64,000 bases of DNA from Halomonas chromatireducens (GTDB lineage Bacteria > Pseudomonadota > Gammaproteobacteria > Pseudomonadales > Halomonadaceae): positions 3,057,918-3,121,917 of the forward strand of contig NZ_CP014226.1 of assembly GCF_001545155.1 (NCBI RefSeq), in the 5' to 3' direction. Position 1 is the stretch's first letter. The number at the start of each line of letters is the position of its first letter. This document shows, piece by piece, positions 1-8,253 of this stretch. A program made the translations under genes and the position numbers. The notes beneath the pieces are model-generated. The model was not told the origin of the DNA. It did no database searches and was given only the letters and a program-made list of their open reading frames with translations.

Positions 1-165
1 CTCGCCCTGCCGAGGGGCATCGGGGAAGCGATGGCGCAGTTCGGCCAGCAGCCAGCAGAAAGCATGCTCGCTGTCGGTATCGCCCACCGGACGATAGAAA
101 TTCAGCGGCAGCGCCTGCCAACCCTCGAGCTGGCCATTATGGGCATAGCACCAGGCGCGCCCGCC
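1..165 (-). pseudogene. Class II glutamine amidotransferase (YafJ type), internal fragment
   Basis: Read on the minus strand, this stretch encodes about 53 residues beginning RAWCYAHNGQLEGW and containing RPVGDTDSEHAFCWLL, the hallmark of YafJ-like class II glutamine amidotransferases (the AHNG motif of the Ntn-hydrolase glutaminase domain and the TDSE motif after it). No start codon or N-terminal Cys2 is present: upstream the sequence changes abruptly into ccmI in another frame. The gene runs off the left edge, so its 3' end cannot be judged. I regard it as one side of a chimeric junction, not as a functional gene. Confidence 0.75.
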
Positions 166-235
166 GCAGGGGAGCCACCAGAAACCACAGCGCGGGCAGC
201 AGGAGGATAGCAAAGGCCAGCCACAAAAGACTCAT
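150..235 (-). pseudogene. ccmI: ccmI (cycH) 5' fragment
   Basis: The ATG overlaps the ccmH stop codon (ATGA), exactly where ccmI starts in cytochrome c maturation operons. The first residues, MSLLWLAFAILLLPALWFLV, form the N-terminal membrane helix of CcmI, followed by APLRRAR. The frame then closes at 137 within sequence belonging to a glutamine amidotransferase. CcmI is normally around 400 residues with a periplasmic TPR domain that presents apocytochrome c to CcmF/H; all of that is missing. The breakpoint lies in a GC-rich stretch around 150-172. Confidence 0.7.
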
Positions 236-705
236 GGGGTTCTCCCGCGATTGATCAGGGCGTCGAGACGCGCACGCTCTTCGACGCTCAGGGCGCGGGC
301 CGAGGCGTTTCGCCGGGCGCGCACCACCAGCACTACCAGAATGCCGCCGAGCACCACCAGCCCGGCCGGCAGCCCCCAAAGCAGGTAGGTGCGGCCTTCC
401 AGGCGCGGATTGTAGAGCACATAGTTGCCGAAACGCTCGACCATGTGGTCGCGAATCTCCATGTCTGCCCTATCGGCCATCAGCATTTCGTAGACCCGGT
501 CACGCATGTCCCGGGAGACCGGCGCGTCGGAGTCGTTGATGGCCTGGTTCTCGCAGGTCGGACAGCGCAGCGAGGCGGTCAGGCTACGATAGCGCTGCTC
601 CATGACCGGGTCGTCGAATTCCCTTACCTCGATGGCTCCGGCATGCACCATGCCGGCCATCAGCAGCAAAAGGAAACCAGTGAGGGTCAGTCGAATCACT
701 GCCAT
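232..705 (-). CDS. ccmH: Cytochrome c maturation protein CcmH
   Basis: 157 residues, the family length. A signal peptide (about residues 1-22, ending VHA/GA) precedes the thiol-redox motif LRCPTC near residues 46-51, which reduces or holds the CxxCH haem-binding cysteines of apocytochrome c in the periplasm. A transmembrane helix follows near residues 105-127 (YLLWGLPAGLVVLGGILVVL). It acts with CcmG and CcmF. It overlaps ccmG by 10 bases and the start of ccmI by ATGA, so it belongs to the ccmABCDEFGH operon. Confidence 0.96.
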   Translation of the reverse strand: MAVIRLTLTGFLLLLMAGMVHAGAIEVREFDDPVMEQRYRSLTASLRCPTCENQAINDSDAPVSRDMRDRVYEMLMADRADMEIRDHMVERFGNYVLYNPRLEGRTYLLWGLPAGLVVLGGILVVLVVRARRNASARALSVEERARLDALINRGRTP

Positions 706-1223
706 TTTCCCACCTCCGGCAGGATGTGTTTACGAATGTCTTCCGGCGAGATATAGCCGGTGTGGTGATAGCGGATGATGCCTTCGCGATCCACCAGGAA
801 GGTCTCGGGCGCCCCGTAGACACCGAGCTCGAAGCTCAGGTCGCCTTCCGGATCGAAGATATTGACTTCGAAGGGGTCGCCGAAGTCCTGCAGGAAACCC
901 ATGCCCTTCTCGCGGGTGTCCTTGTAGCTGATCCCCACCAGGCGGATGCCGCGATCGGCCAGGTCGAGCAGCTGGGGCATCTCGCGCTTGCACTCCGGGC
1001 ACCACTCGCCCCAGACGTTCACCAGGGTGACCTGGCCCAGGAACAGCGACTCATCCACCCGCTGCTCCGGATCCTTCAGGGTTTCCTTGTTGAAGGCCGG
1101 GAAGTCCCGGGCCATCAGCGCGGAGTCGCGGTGGAACGGGTTCAGCGACAGCCCCTGGTAGAGAAACACCGACAGCACCAGGAAGCCGATCAGTGGCAAC
1201 AGCAGTATCAGGCGCCGCGTCAT
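696..1223 (-). CDS. ccmG: Thiol:disulfide interchange protein CcmG/DsbE
   Basis: 175 residues: an N-terminal membrane anchor (residues 1-25) and a periplasmic thioredoxin fold. The active site WCPEC lies in VNVWGEWCPECKREMP near residues 70-84, and a cis-proline region GAPETFLVD is present near residue 138. It keeps apocytochrome c cysteines reduced for haem attachment. The start codon overlaps the ccmF stop by four bases (ATGA), so translation is coupled. Confidence 0.96.
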   Translation of the reverse strand: MTRRLILLLPLIGFLVLSVFLYQGLSLNPFHRDSALMARDFPAFNKETLKDPEQRVDESLFLGQVTLVNVWGEWCPECKREMPQLLDLADRGIRLVGISYKDTREKGMGFLQDFGDPFEVNIFDPEGDLSFELGVYGAPETFLVDREGIIRYHHTGYISPEDIRKHILPEVGKWQ

Positions 1224-3226
1224 GCCGTGGCCTCCTTCGACGCCGCGGGCCCCGGTGCCATTTCCGGATCCTCCGACGTGGCCAGGCGCCGATAGCGGCG
1301 ATCGGCCACTGCAAGGATGCCGCCACCGGCCATCAGCAGGCCACCCAGCCAGAGCCAGCGCACGAAGGGCTTGTACTGCACCCGCATCGCCCAGGTGTTG
1401 TCGCCGAGGTCCTCGCCCATGGCCACGTAGAGGTCACGGAACAGGCCGGGGCGCAGCGCGACCTGGGTCATGGGCATGCCGCGGGCGATGTAGAGGCGCT
1501 TTTCGGGGTTCATGGTGAAGCTGCGGCTGCTGCCATCACGCTGAACCTCGATCACCGCCCGGTCGGCCAGGAAATTGGCGCCGCGACGGCTGGTGAGCTC
1601 GGTCATGGTGAAGGTGTAGCCCGCGACCTGGGCGCTGTCCCCCACGCCCATGCGCACGTTGCGCTCGATGTTGTAGTTGGAGACCACCGCCACGCCGATG
1701 ATGGTCACCGCCACGCCAAGATGGCCAAGCTGCATGCCCCAGTAGGCCAGGGACAGCTTCTTGAGTCCGGCGATGCGCGTCGATGCATGCCGGGTCTTTT
1801 CATAGATGTCCCGGAACATCGGCAGCACGATCCACATGGCGGTTACCAGGCCGATAGCGACCCAGGCGTTCCACTCCTGCCCGAAGATGAAGGGCATGGT
1901 GACGCCGATCACCAGCGCTGCGACACCGGCGAGCCAGAGCCGCTTGACCAGCGAGCGGACCTCGGTCTGCTTCCAGCGTGCGATGGGGCCGAGTCCCATG
2001 AAGATGCACATGATCACCGTGAGCGGCACGAACAGGGCGTTGAAGTACGGGGGGCCCACGCTGATCTTGCCCAGGTTGAGGGCGTCGAGCAGCAGCGGAT
2101 AGACGGTACCCATCAGCACGGTGACGGTGATGATCACCAGCATGATGTTGTTGATCAGCAGCAGGGCATCACGGGAAAGCCAGTTGAAGCTGGTCTTGTG
2201 GCTGACCCGCGGCGCGCGGAGGGCGAAGATCAGCAGCGATATCCCCACGGTGATACCCAGCAACACCAGGATGAAGAAGCCGCGGGACGGATCGTTGGCG
2301 AAGGCGTGTACCGACGTCAGCACCCCCGAGCGCACCAGGAAGGTGCCCAGCAGCGACAGCGAAAAGGTGGTGATCGCCAGCAGCAGCGTCCAGCTCTTGA
2401 AGGAGCCGCGCTTCTCGGTCACCGCCAGGGAGTGCATCAGGGCGGTGCCCGTCAGCCATGGCAGCAGCGAGGCATTCTCGACGGGGTCCCAGAACCACCA
2501 GCCGCCCCAGCCGAGTTCGTAGTAGGCCCACCAGCTGCCCAGGGCAATACCGATGGTCAGGAATGCCCAGGCCAGATTGGTCCAGGGCCGCGCCCAACGG
2601 GCCCAGGCGGCATCCAGGCGACCACCCAGCAGTGCGGCGATGGCAAAGGCGAAGACCACCGAGAAACCGACGTACCCCATGTAAAGCATCGGCGGATGCA
2701 GGATCAGGCCGATGTCCTGCAGCAGCGGATTGAGGTCGGCGCCATCTTGGGGCACGTGGGGCAGCAGCCGCTCGAAGGGGTTGGAGGTGATCAGGATGAA
2801 CAGCAGGAAGCCGACACAGACCGCCCCCAGCACACCGAGGACCCGGGCCACCATATCGCGCGGCAGCTCACGGGAGTAGCGGCCGGCAAAGAAGCCCCAG
2901 CCGGCCAGCATCAGGCTCCACAGCAGCACCGAACCTTCATGGTTGCCCCATACGGCGCTGAACTTGTAGTACCAGGGCAGCATGGAGTTGGAGTTGTTGG
3001 CCACGTTGGCCACGCTGAAATCGTCCAGCATGTAGCTCGCCGTGAGTGCGGCATAGGCAATCGCCACGAACAGGAACTGTCCGCTTGCCATGGGGCGGGC
3101 ATAGGCCATCAGCAGCGGCCGGCGCAGCGTGGCACCGGCCAGAGGCATTGCCGTCTGGGCCACCGCCAGCAGCAGGGCGATGACCAGGGCGAAATGGCCG
3201 ATTTCGGGAATCATCTGGATCGACAT
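1220..3226 (-). CDS. ccmF: Haem lyase subunit CcmF
   Basis: 668 residues, polytopic (about 14-15 membrane spans). The conserved tryptophan-rich haem-handling segment ELGWGGWWFWDPVENAS is present near residue 235, together with conserved periplasmic histidines. CcmF with CcmH (and normally CcmI) ligates haem from holo-CcmE to apocytochrome c at the outer face of the inner membrane. It sits between ccmE and ccmG in the standard order. Nothing is missing compared with the family. Confidence 0.97.
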   Translation of the reverse strand: MSIQMIPEIGHFALVIALLLAVAQTAMPLAGATLRRPLLMAYARPMASGQFLFVAIAYAALTASYMLDDFSVANVANNSNSMLPWYYKFSAVWGNHEGSVLLWSLMLAGWGFFAGRYSRELPRDMVARVLGVLGAVCVGFLLFILITSNPFERLLPHVPQDGADLNPLLQDIGLILHPPMLYMGYVGFSVVFAFAIAALLGGRLDAAWARWARPWTNLAWAFLTIGIALGSWWAYYELGWGGWWFWDPVENASLLPWLTGTALMHSLAVTEKRGSFKSWTLLLAITTFSLSLLGTFLVRSGVLTSVHAFANDPSRGFFILVLLGITVGISLLIFALRAPRVSHKTSFNWLSRDALLLINNIMLVIITVTVLMGTVYPLLLDALNLGKISVGPPYFNALFVPLTVIMCIFMGLGPIARWKQTEVRSLVKRLWLAGVAALVIGVTMPFIFGQEWNAWVAIGLVTAMWIVLPMFRDIYEKTRHASTRIAGLKKLSLAYWGMQLGHLGVAVTIIGVAVVSNYNIERNVRMGVGDSAQVAGYTFTMTELTSRRGANFLADRAVIEVQRDGSSRSFTMNPEKRLYIARGMPMTQVALRPGLFRDLYVAMGEDLGDNTWAMRVQYKPFVRWLWLGGLLMAGGGILAVADRRYRRLATSEDPEMAPGPAASKEATA

Positions 3227-3238
3227 GGTTACTCCGGA

Positions 3239-3769
3239 TCAGTACTGGCTCTGGCTTTGACTCTGGCTATCGCCTTCGCCTGACTCCTGTTCCTCGACGC
3301 GCTTTGCCACCTTGGCGGCCTTGGTCTGGAAGTCGGCGGGAGAATAGCCGGCCGCCTCAAGCGCGTCGGCCACCTCGGGCGGCATGTAGTTCTCGTCGTG
3401 GCGTGCGAGCACCTGGTCAGCACGGAACATGCCATCCTGCTTCAACTGACCGACGACTACCACACCCTGGCCCTCGCGAAACAGGTCGGGAAGGATACCA
3501 CTGTAGGAGACACGCAGGTCCTCGACATAGTCGGTGACAGTGAACTCCACGTCCAGGCTATCCGGGTTACGCTCCACGCTGCCCTCCCTGACCATGCCGC
3601 CGGCACGGATCTGGCGCTCAAAGGGCGCGTCCCCCGCCGCGATCTCGATCGGGCTGAAGAAGAGGTTGATATTGGCTCGAAGCGCATAGAGCGTCAGCCC
3701 TATGGCGATCGCCGAGAGCGACACGAGCCCCAGTACCATGAACAGTTTCTGCTTACGCTTAGGCCTCAT
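3239..3769 (-). CDS. ccmE: Haem chaperone CcmE
   Basis: 176 residues starting MRPKRKQK. This ATG has a GGAGG ribosome-binding site seven bases upstream and overlaps the end of ccmD, so I prefer it to the upstream in-frame GTG at 3781. An N-terminal membrane anchor (about residues 8-28) is followed by the OB-fold periplasmic domain. The covalent haem ligand lies in LARHDENYMP near residue 127 (HxxxY). The C-terminal tail is Glu/Ser/Gln-rich and low in complexity. The protein accepts haem from CcmC and passes it to CcmF. Confidence 0.95.
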   Translation of the reverse strand: MRPKRKQKLFMVLGLVSLSAIAIGLTLYALRANINLFFSPIEIAAGDAPFERQIRAGGMVREGSVERNPDSLDVEFTVTDYVEDLRVSYSGILPDLFREGQGVVVVGQLKQDGMFRADQVLARHDENYMPPEVADALEAAGYSPADFQTKAAKVAKRVEEQESGEGDSQSQSQSQY

Positions 3770-3998
3770 TGGTGCCTCCACCCCTGCTAGTTTGAATCGG
3801 TTGCGCCTCGGCGGAACGGCCCGCCAGGCGACTTTCGCGACGGACGCGACGCTGCAGTTGATTCAGCAGCTGACGGCGCTCGGCGCGAGCATGTATCACG
3901 GCTCCCAGGAGCAGTACGGCAGTAACGCCCCAGGCTGCCCAGACATAGGGGGCATGGCCACCCATGGCAAAGAGTTCCGAAAAACTGTCGAAGAACAT
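3759..3998 (-). CDS. ccmD: Haem exporter accessory protein CcmD
   Basis: A 79-residue protein with one membrane helix (YVWAAWGVTAVLLLGAVI) followed by a basic cytoplasmic tail (ERRQLLNQLQRRVRRE), typical of CcmD. It stabilises the CcmABC-CcmE complex so that holo-CcmE is released. Its start overlaps the ccmC stop (TAATG) and its end overlaps the ccmE start by 11 bases. Confidence 0.92.
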   Translation of the reverse strand: MFFDSFSELFAMGGHAPYVWAAWGVTAVLLLGAVIHARAERRQLLNQLQRRVRRESRLAGRSAEAQPIQTSRGGGTNEA

Positions 3999-4738
3999 TA
4001 CGGCGCCTCCCAGGCCAGTTCGCGCACCCAGCGCTTGTTGGCTTCCCGGCGCAGTATCTCGCTACGGGTGCGCATCAGCGTCAGGGCGATGAAGAAACTG
4101 TAGAAACCCAGCACCATGATCAGCAGCGGCAGCCACATTTCCATGGGCATGGCGGCACGGCCGGTAATGGTGAAGGTCGCCGGCTGGTGCAAGGTGTACC
4201 ACCAGTCGACCGAATACTTGATGATGGGGATATTGATGACCCCCACCATGGCCAGCACGGAGGCCGCCCGTGAGGCGCTGTCGCGACTGGTAAAGGCGCC
4301 GCGCAGGGCGATGACGCCCAGGTAGAGGAACAGCAGGATAAGCATCGAGGTCAGGCGCGCATCCCACATCCACCAGGTTCCCCAGGTGGGGACGCCCCAG
4401 ACGGCGCCGGAAAAGAGCGCGATGAAGGTCATGGCCGCCCCCAGCGGCGCCATCATTGCGGCCGCCATGTCGCAGATCTTGATCTTCCAGACCATGAAGG
4501 CGAGCGCCGAGATGGCCATGGACACGAAGATCGACTGCGCCAGGAAGGCGGCCGGCACATGGACGTAGATGATGCGGAAGCTGTTGCCCTGCTGGTAGTC
4601 CGCCGGGGCGAAGGCCAGCCCCCAGACGCTACCCACCAGGATGAGAATCAGCGCCGCCGCCCAGAACCAGGGCTGGAGCCTGGCGCTGATGTCATAGAAC
4701 CACTTGGGGGAACGCAGCTTGTTTATGAAGGCCCACAT
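3998..4738 (-). CDS. ccmC: Haem transporter/handling protein CcmC
   Basis: 246 residues with six predicted membrane helices. The WWD motif WGTWWMWDARLTS near residues 120-132 and flanking histidines (YVHVP, TLHQPA) form the haem site from which haem is attached to CcmE. It lies between ccmB and ccmD, with TAATG coupling to ccmD. Confidence 0.96.
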   Translation of the reverse strand: MWAFINKLRSPKWFYDISARLQPWFWAAALILILVGSVWGLAFAPADYQQGNSFRIIYVHVPAAFLAQSIFVSMAISALAFMVWKIKICDMAAAMMAPLGAAMTFIALFSGAVWGVPTWGTWWMWDARLTSMLILLFLYLGVIALRGAFTSRDSASRAASVLAMVGVINIPIIKYSVDWWYTLHQPATFTITGRAAMPMEMWLPLLIMVLGFYSFFIALTLMRTRSEILRREANKRWVRELAWEAP

Positions 4739-4752
4739 GCCTAGTCAACCTC

Positions 4753-5493
4753 TCAACCGTTGATACTGATGCGCAGCGATGCCGCGATTGCCAGGGGCGC
4801 AAGAATCAGGGCGAGCGCCAACAGCGCGCCGAGAATTGCCAGATGCGCCATGACACCGTCGCCGAAGATGGCGGCCTGTACGGCTCCGGCACCGAAGATC
4901 AGCACCGGAATATATAGGGGAAGGACCAGCAGCGACAGCAACACACCGCCGCGGGACAACCCCACCGTCAGCGCCGCTCCAATGGCACCAATCAGGCTGA
5001 GGCTGGCACTGCCCAGTGCCAGTGATACCGCCAGCACGCCATAGCTTCCCGCGGGCAGCGCCAGCATGATGCCCAGCACTGGCGCCATCAGCGCCAGGGG
5101 CAAGCCGGTCAGCAGCCAGTGTACGGCCACCTTGGCCAGGGCCAGCAAGGCAAGGGGCTGCGGTGTCAGCAGCAGTTGCTCGAGCGAGCCGTCGTCGTAA
5201 TCGGCCCGAAAAAGGCTGTCCAGGGACAGCAGCGCCGCGAGCAGCGCAGCCACCCACAGCAGGCCCGGGGCAATGGCCGCAAGCAGCTGTGGGTCGGGGG
5301 AGATTCCGATCGGAAACAGGGTGATCACGATGGCGAAGAACACCAGCGGGTTCATCACCTCGCTGCGCCGCCGCAGCAGGAGCACCAGGTCGCGCTTGAG
5401 CGTTGCCCAGAATGCGACAGCTAACCCGCCGCCAGGTTCCCCGTGAAAGTCCACCGGGATCTCCTTGTTCAACAGCCCTTCAGTTGCCGGCAT
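4753..5493 (-). CDS. ccmB: Haem exporter permease CcmB
   Basis: I place the start at MPATEGLLN (ATG at 5493), preceded by a good GGAGG and overlapping the end of ccmA by 14 bases; an upstream in-frame start at 5535 would lie deep inside ccmA. This gives 246 residues with a hydrophilic N-terminus, the conserved FFAIVITLFPIGI and DYDDGSLEQLLL segments, and six membrane spans. It is the membrane subunit of the CcmAB ATPase that drives release of holo-CcmE. Confidence 0.93.
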   Translation of the reverse strand: MPATEGLLNKEIPVDFHGEPGGGLAVAFWATLKRDLVLLLRRRSEVMNPLVFFAIVITLFPIGISPDPQLLAAIAPGLLWVAALLAALLSLDSLFRADYDDGSLEQLLLTPQPLALLALAKVAVHWLLTGLPLALMAPVLGIMLALPAGSYGVLAVSLALGSASLSLIGAIGAALTVGLSRGGVLLSLLVLPLYIPVLIFGAGAVQAAIFGDGVMAHLAILGALLALALILAPLAIAASLRISING

Positions 5494-6130
5494 CGAGACC
5501 TCCCCCGCCAAGGCGGATACGGCGCAGCTCGGCACAGGGCGTCAGCTCGTGGTGAGTGGTCACCAGCACACAGCCGCCCCGGCGCGCATGGGCGACAAGT
5601 CGCTGCTCCAGTGCCGCAACGCCGTCGCGGTCGATGGCAGTGAAGGGCTCGTCCAGTACCCATAGCGGGCGCGGCGTGAGCACCAGCCGGGCCAGCGCCA
5701 CCCGGCGCTGCTGTCCGGCGGAGAGCTGGCCAGCCGGCAGGTCCTCGAAACCGGCCAGGCCGACATCCTCCAGCGCCGCATAGCGTGCCGCCTCATCCTT
5801 TGGCTGCCCCGCCATGGCCTGGTACCAGGTGAGGTTTTCCAGCGGCGTCAGCGCCGCCTTGACCCCCGGGGCATGCCCCAGGTAGAGCAGGTTCGACAGG
5901 AAGGAGTCCCGCGACTGTCGCATGGGACGATCATCCCAGAACAGGTCGCCTTCGTAGTCGGCAAGCTGCCCGGACAGGATCTTCAACAGGGTCGTCTTGC
6001 CGCTGCCGTTGGGTCCCTCCACCCGCACGATCTCGCCGGCGCGGATGTCCAGGTCCAGGCCCCGGAACAGCCAACGATCATCACGCTCACATGCGAGATT
6101 TTGCGCTTGCAGACGCAGGCTCAACGGCAC
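5480..6130 (-). CDS. ccmA: Cytochrome c biogenesis ATP-binding protein CcmA
   Basis: 216 residues, an ABC-type ATPase: Walker A GPNGSGKTTL near residues 39-48, signature LSAGQQRRVALAR near 136-148, Walker B PLWVLDEPF and the switch histidine region TTHHEL. It is the first gene of the ccm operon and partners CcmB. The promoter must lie within 6131-6250, which otherwise has no gene and is shared divergently with the LexA-like gene. Confidence 0.96.
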   Translation of the reverse strand: MPLSLRLQAQNLACERDDRWLFRGLDLDIRAGEIVRVEGPNGSGKTTLLKILSGQLADYEGDLFWDDRPMRQSRDSFLSNLLYLGHAPGVKAALTPLENLTWYQAMAGQPKDEAARYAALEDVGLAGFEDLPAGQLSAGQQRRVALARLVLTPRPLWVLDEPFTAIDRDGVAALEQRLVAHARRGGCVLVTTHHELTPCAELRRIRLGGGGLDAGN

Positions 6131-6250
6131 TCTCCAGGAATGGTAAATTCGTTGGAAATGCTACACGGAAAGGCCTTTTGCTACTAGTAATCCGCCTGCG
6201 TCACGGCGCCACTCTTGCCGCAGGTCAAGGCTTGCTCCTGACCGGGGAAC

Positions 6251-6303
6251 TTGCCTGAGAGGCATCGCCTGCTATGATGCTTGATACCTGTACATTTCCA
6301 CAG
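6251..6303 (+). promoter_or_regulatory. Promoter with SOS (LexA) box
   Basis: A -35 element TTGCCT (6251-6256) and -10 TATGAT (6273-6278) are 16 bases apart. Just downstream, at 6288-6303, lies CTGTACATTTCCACAG, an exact CTGT-N8-ACAG match to the gammaproteobacterial LexA operator. The site covers the expected transcription start of the gene at 6329, a position suited to repression. Seen in sequence; binding is inferred. Confidence 0.7.
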
Positions 6304-6328
6304 GGTCGATCAGAGGGGGAAACGCCAC

Positions 6329-6799
6329 ATGCCACAGGCTTCCACGCACTATCTGCACCGACGCCCCAACCTGCCCATGGCCGAGGCCTGGATCCGCGTC
6401 GAAGGCGAGGACCTCGTCGAGATACCACTGCTGGGCGACGTCTCGGCCGGCATGCCCATCGAGGCCTGCCCTACCATCGGCGCCATTCATGCGCCCTCCT
6501 GCATGGTACGCCGCAACACCTATGCTCTGCGCGTACGCGGCGACTCCATGATCGACTGCAACATCTTCGACGGCGATGTGATCATCATCGAGCGCCAGGA
6601 GAGTGCCGAGAATGGCGAAACCGCCGTGGTGCTGATCAACCAGCAGGAGGTCACCCTGAAGAAACTGTATATCGAGAAGAACGGGGTCCGCCTGCAGCCG
6701 GCCAACGAGAGCATGCCCCCCATCTACCTGAAGAACAGCGACATCCAGGTGCTGGGCATGGTCATGGGCGTGGTGCGCCAGCACGAGATCACTCACTGA
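6329..6799 (+). CDS. LexA/UmuD-like S24 self-cleaving peptidase without HTH domain
   Basis: 156 residues starting MPQASTHYLH, with a GAGGGGG ribosome-binding site. The C-terminal LexA-type domain is complete: Ala40-Gly41 cleavage site in GDVSAGMPI, catalytic Ser73 in GDSMID, general base Lys111 in VTLKKL, and the closing strand LGMVMGVVR. The first 30 residues cannot hold the winged HTH of LexA, so the architecture is that of UmuD, but the domain sequence resembles LexA more than UmuD. No umuC follows. The SOS box upstream supports a damage-response role. It could be a UmuD analogue or a RecA-dependent cleavable regulator; the function is not established. Confidence 0.8.
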   Translation: MPQASTHYLHRRPNLPMAEAWIRVEGEDLVEIPLLGDVSAGMPIEACPTIGAIHAPSCMVRRNTYALRVRGDSMIDCNIFDGDVIIIERQESAENGETAVVLINQQEVTLKKLYIEKNGVRLQPANESMPPIYLKNSDIQVLGMVMGVVRQHEITH

Positions 6800-7416
6800 T
6801 GCGCTATCCGGTCCCCGACCTGCCCGCCGGTACCCACCGGGAAGCCGAGACCGAGGTCGAGAAGAGTCGTTTCATCACCTGGATTTGCCATGCACCCCGG
6901 GTGGGAAGCTTTACCGCCCTGCTTGCCGAAGCCCGCCGGGCCCACCCCAATGCCAGCCATCACTGCAGCGCCTTTATCGCCGGCCCACCGGGCGAGCAGA
7001 ATGCCATTGGCTTTTCCGATGACGGCGAACCCGGCGGCACTGCGGGTCGGCCGATGTTTCAGGTGCTCGAAGGCGCCGGCCTCGGCCAGGTCGGCTGCGT
7101 GGTCATACGTTACTTCGGCGGCACCAAGCTCGGCACCGGCGGCCTGGCCCGTGCCTATGCACAGGCAGTGAGCCAGGCCCTGGTCGAGCTGCCCCTGCAC
7201 CAGGTCACCGAACGCAGCCCGCTTCGACTCAAGGTCGGCTTCGCCGGCGAAGCCGAGGCCCGCACCTGGCTCGAGAGCCTGGCGGTTCCCGTAACCGCCG
7301 CAGAGTACGCCGCCGATGGCGTCATACTCACCGTCGGCTGGCCCCGGGACACCGCTGTCGACCTCGGGCCGCTCGAAGCCCGGCTGCGCGGCAATCTCTC
7401 CCTGATCGAAACCTAG
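6799..7416 (+). CDS. YigZ/IMPACT family protein
   Basis: 205 residues; the start overlaps the preceding stop (TGATG), so it is translationally coupled to the LexA-like gene. The IMPACT domain motifs are clear: SRFITWI near the N-terminus, DDGEPGGTAGRPM near residue 75 and VVIRYFGGTKLGTGGLARAY near 99-118, followed by a C-terminal domain of the UPF0029 type. The family is linked to translation/proteolysis control in bacteria, but its biochemical role is poorly defined. Confidence 0.9.
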   Translation: MRYPVPDLPAGTHREAETEVEKSRFITWICHAPRVGSFTALLAEARRAHPNASHHCSAFIAGPPGEQNAIGFSDDGEPGGTAGRPMFQVLEGAGLGQVGCVVIRYFGGTKLGTGGLARAYAQAVSQALVELPLHQVTERSPLRLKVGFAGEAEARTWLESLAVPVTAAEYAADGVILTVGWPRDTAVDLGPLEARLRGNLSLIET

Positions 7417-7429
7417 GTCAACCCAGCCC

Positions 7430-8101
7430 CTAATCAGCCCCCGTCATCGCCCCTTTCAGAGCCACTTCATACGAACGCTGGACATGGTCGTCCATCAGCT
7501 CTCTCGCGGCCTTGATGTCGCGCTCCAGGGCCAGCGTGACCAGCTCACCGTGCTGGGCATCGAGTACCCGTCGCACCTGGGGCTCTTCCGGCGCCATGCG
7601 ACGATAGCGGTCGAACTGGTCGTGGAGTTGCTCGATGAAGCGCAGCAACCAGACCGAGCCGCACGGGGCCACCAGGGTACGGTGGAAGCGGTTGTGCAAT
7701 CGCTCCCATTCGTCGACCGCCTCCGGCACCATGTCGGCCCGCTTGAGCCTGTGCGCTGCCGCCAGCAGCTCCGACTCCCACTCCGCGTCACCGAAGCGGA
7801 TCGCCCGCTCCAGGGCCATGCCCTCCAGTTCGCGACGCATCTCTGCTATGTCATCCAGCTCCCTGCGATCCAGCCGAGGCACCCGAAAGCCACGCTGGCT
7901 CTCCTGCTCCAGCAAGCCATAGGCGGCGAGCCGGTTAAGCGCTTCGCGTAGCGGGCTGAGCCCTACGCCGTAGTGCTCCTTGAGGGCGCTGATGGACACT
8001 TTCTCGCCCGCCGCGAAGCGTCCGTTGACGAGGTCCTGACGCAGGGTGTCGTAGATGCGCCCGGAGGTCGTCGTACGCCCCTTTTCCCTGGATATAACCA
8101 T
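7430..8101 (-). CDS. GntR-family regulator with FCD domain (paralogue 1)
   Basis: 223 residues. The N-terminal winged helix includes GEKVSISALKEHYGVGLSPLREAL with the typical SPLREALNRL recognition segment (residues 37-62), followed by an all-helical FCD ligand domain with Asp/His metal-ligand positions (DDIAEMRRELE, HNRFHRTLV). It is transcribed divergently from the chrA pair at 8254, so it probably controls that pair and itself through the 152-base gap. It is clearly paralogous to the regulator at 22453 (both carry VGLSPLREALNRLAAYGLL and LDDIAEMRR). Confidence 0.92.
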   Translation of the reverse strand: MVISREKGRTTTSGRIYDTLRQDLVNGRFAAGEKVSISALKEHYGVGLSPLREALNRLAAYGLLEQESQRGFRVPRLDRRELDDIAEMRRELEGMALERAIRFGDAEWESELLAAAHRLKRADMVPEAVDEWERLHNRFHRTLVAPCGSVWLLRFIEQLHDQFDRYRRMAPEEPQVRRVLDAQHGELVTLALERDIKAARELMDDHVQRSYEVALKGAMTGAD

Positions 8102-8139
8102 GCATCCTCCTTCAGATTGCCACAGCCCGAAGGTTGACC

Positions 8140-8183
8140 TTCTTTCCTGGAGTAATCTACCCTGGAAAGAATAATCGATTTTA
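8140..8183. promoter_or_regulatory. Candidate operators between gntR-1 and chrA-1
   Basis: Two elements lie in the divergent gap. An inverted repeat has arms TTCTTTCC (8140-8147) and GGAAAGAA (8164-8171). It is followed directly by AATAATCGATTTTA (8170-8183). A near-identical palindrome, AATAATCGATTATT, occupies the equivalent position at 23186-23199 in the second gntR/chrA module. Conservation between the two modules suggests a shared regulatory site. Confidence 0.5.
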
Positions 8184-8253
8184 TAACGGTAAAGTGACGA
8201 ATGAAAAATAAATCAACAGTTCGCTTCATAACCGACAATTATAGGGTCTTTTC

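Noticed and set aside
1193..3283. Long plus-strand open frame opposite ccmF
   Set aside because: Low-complexity His/Gln/Gly/Asp composition typical of antisense frames in GC-rich genes; the minus-strand ccmF is fully conserved.
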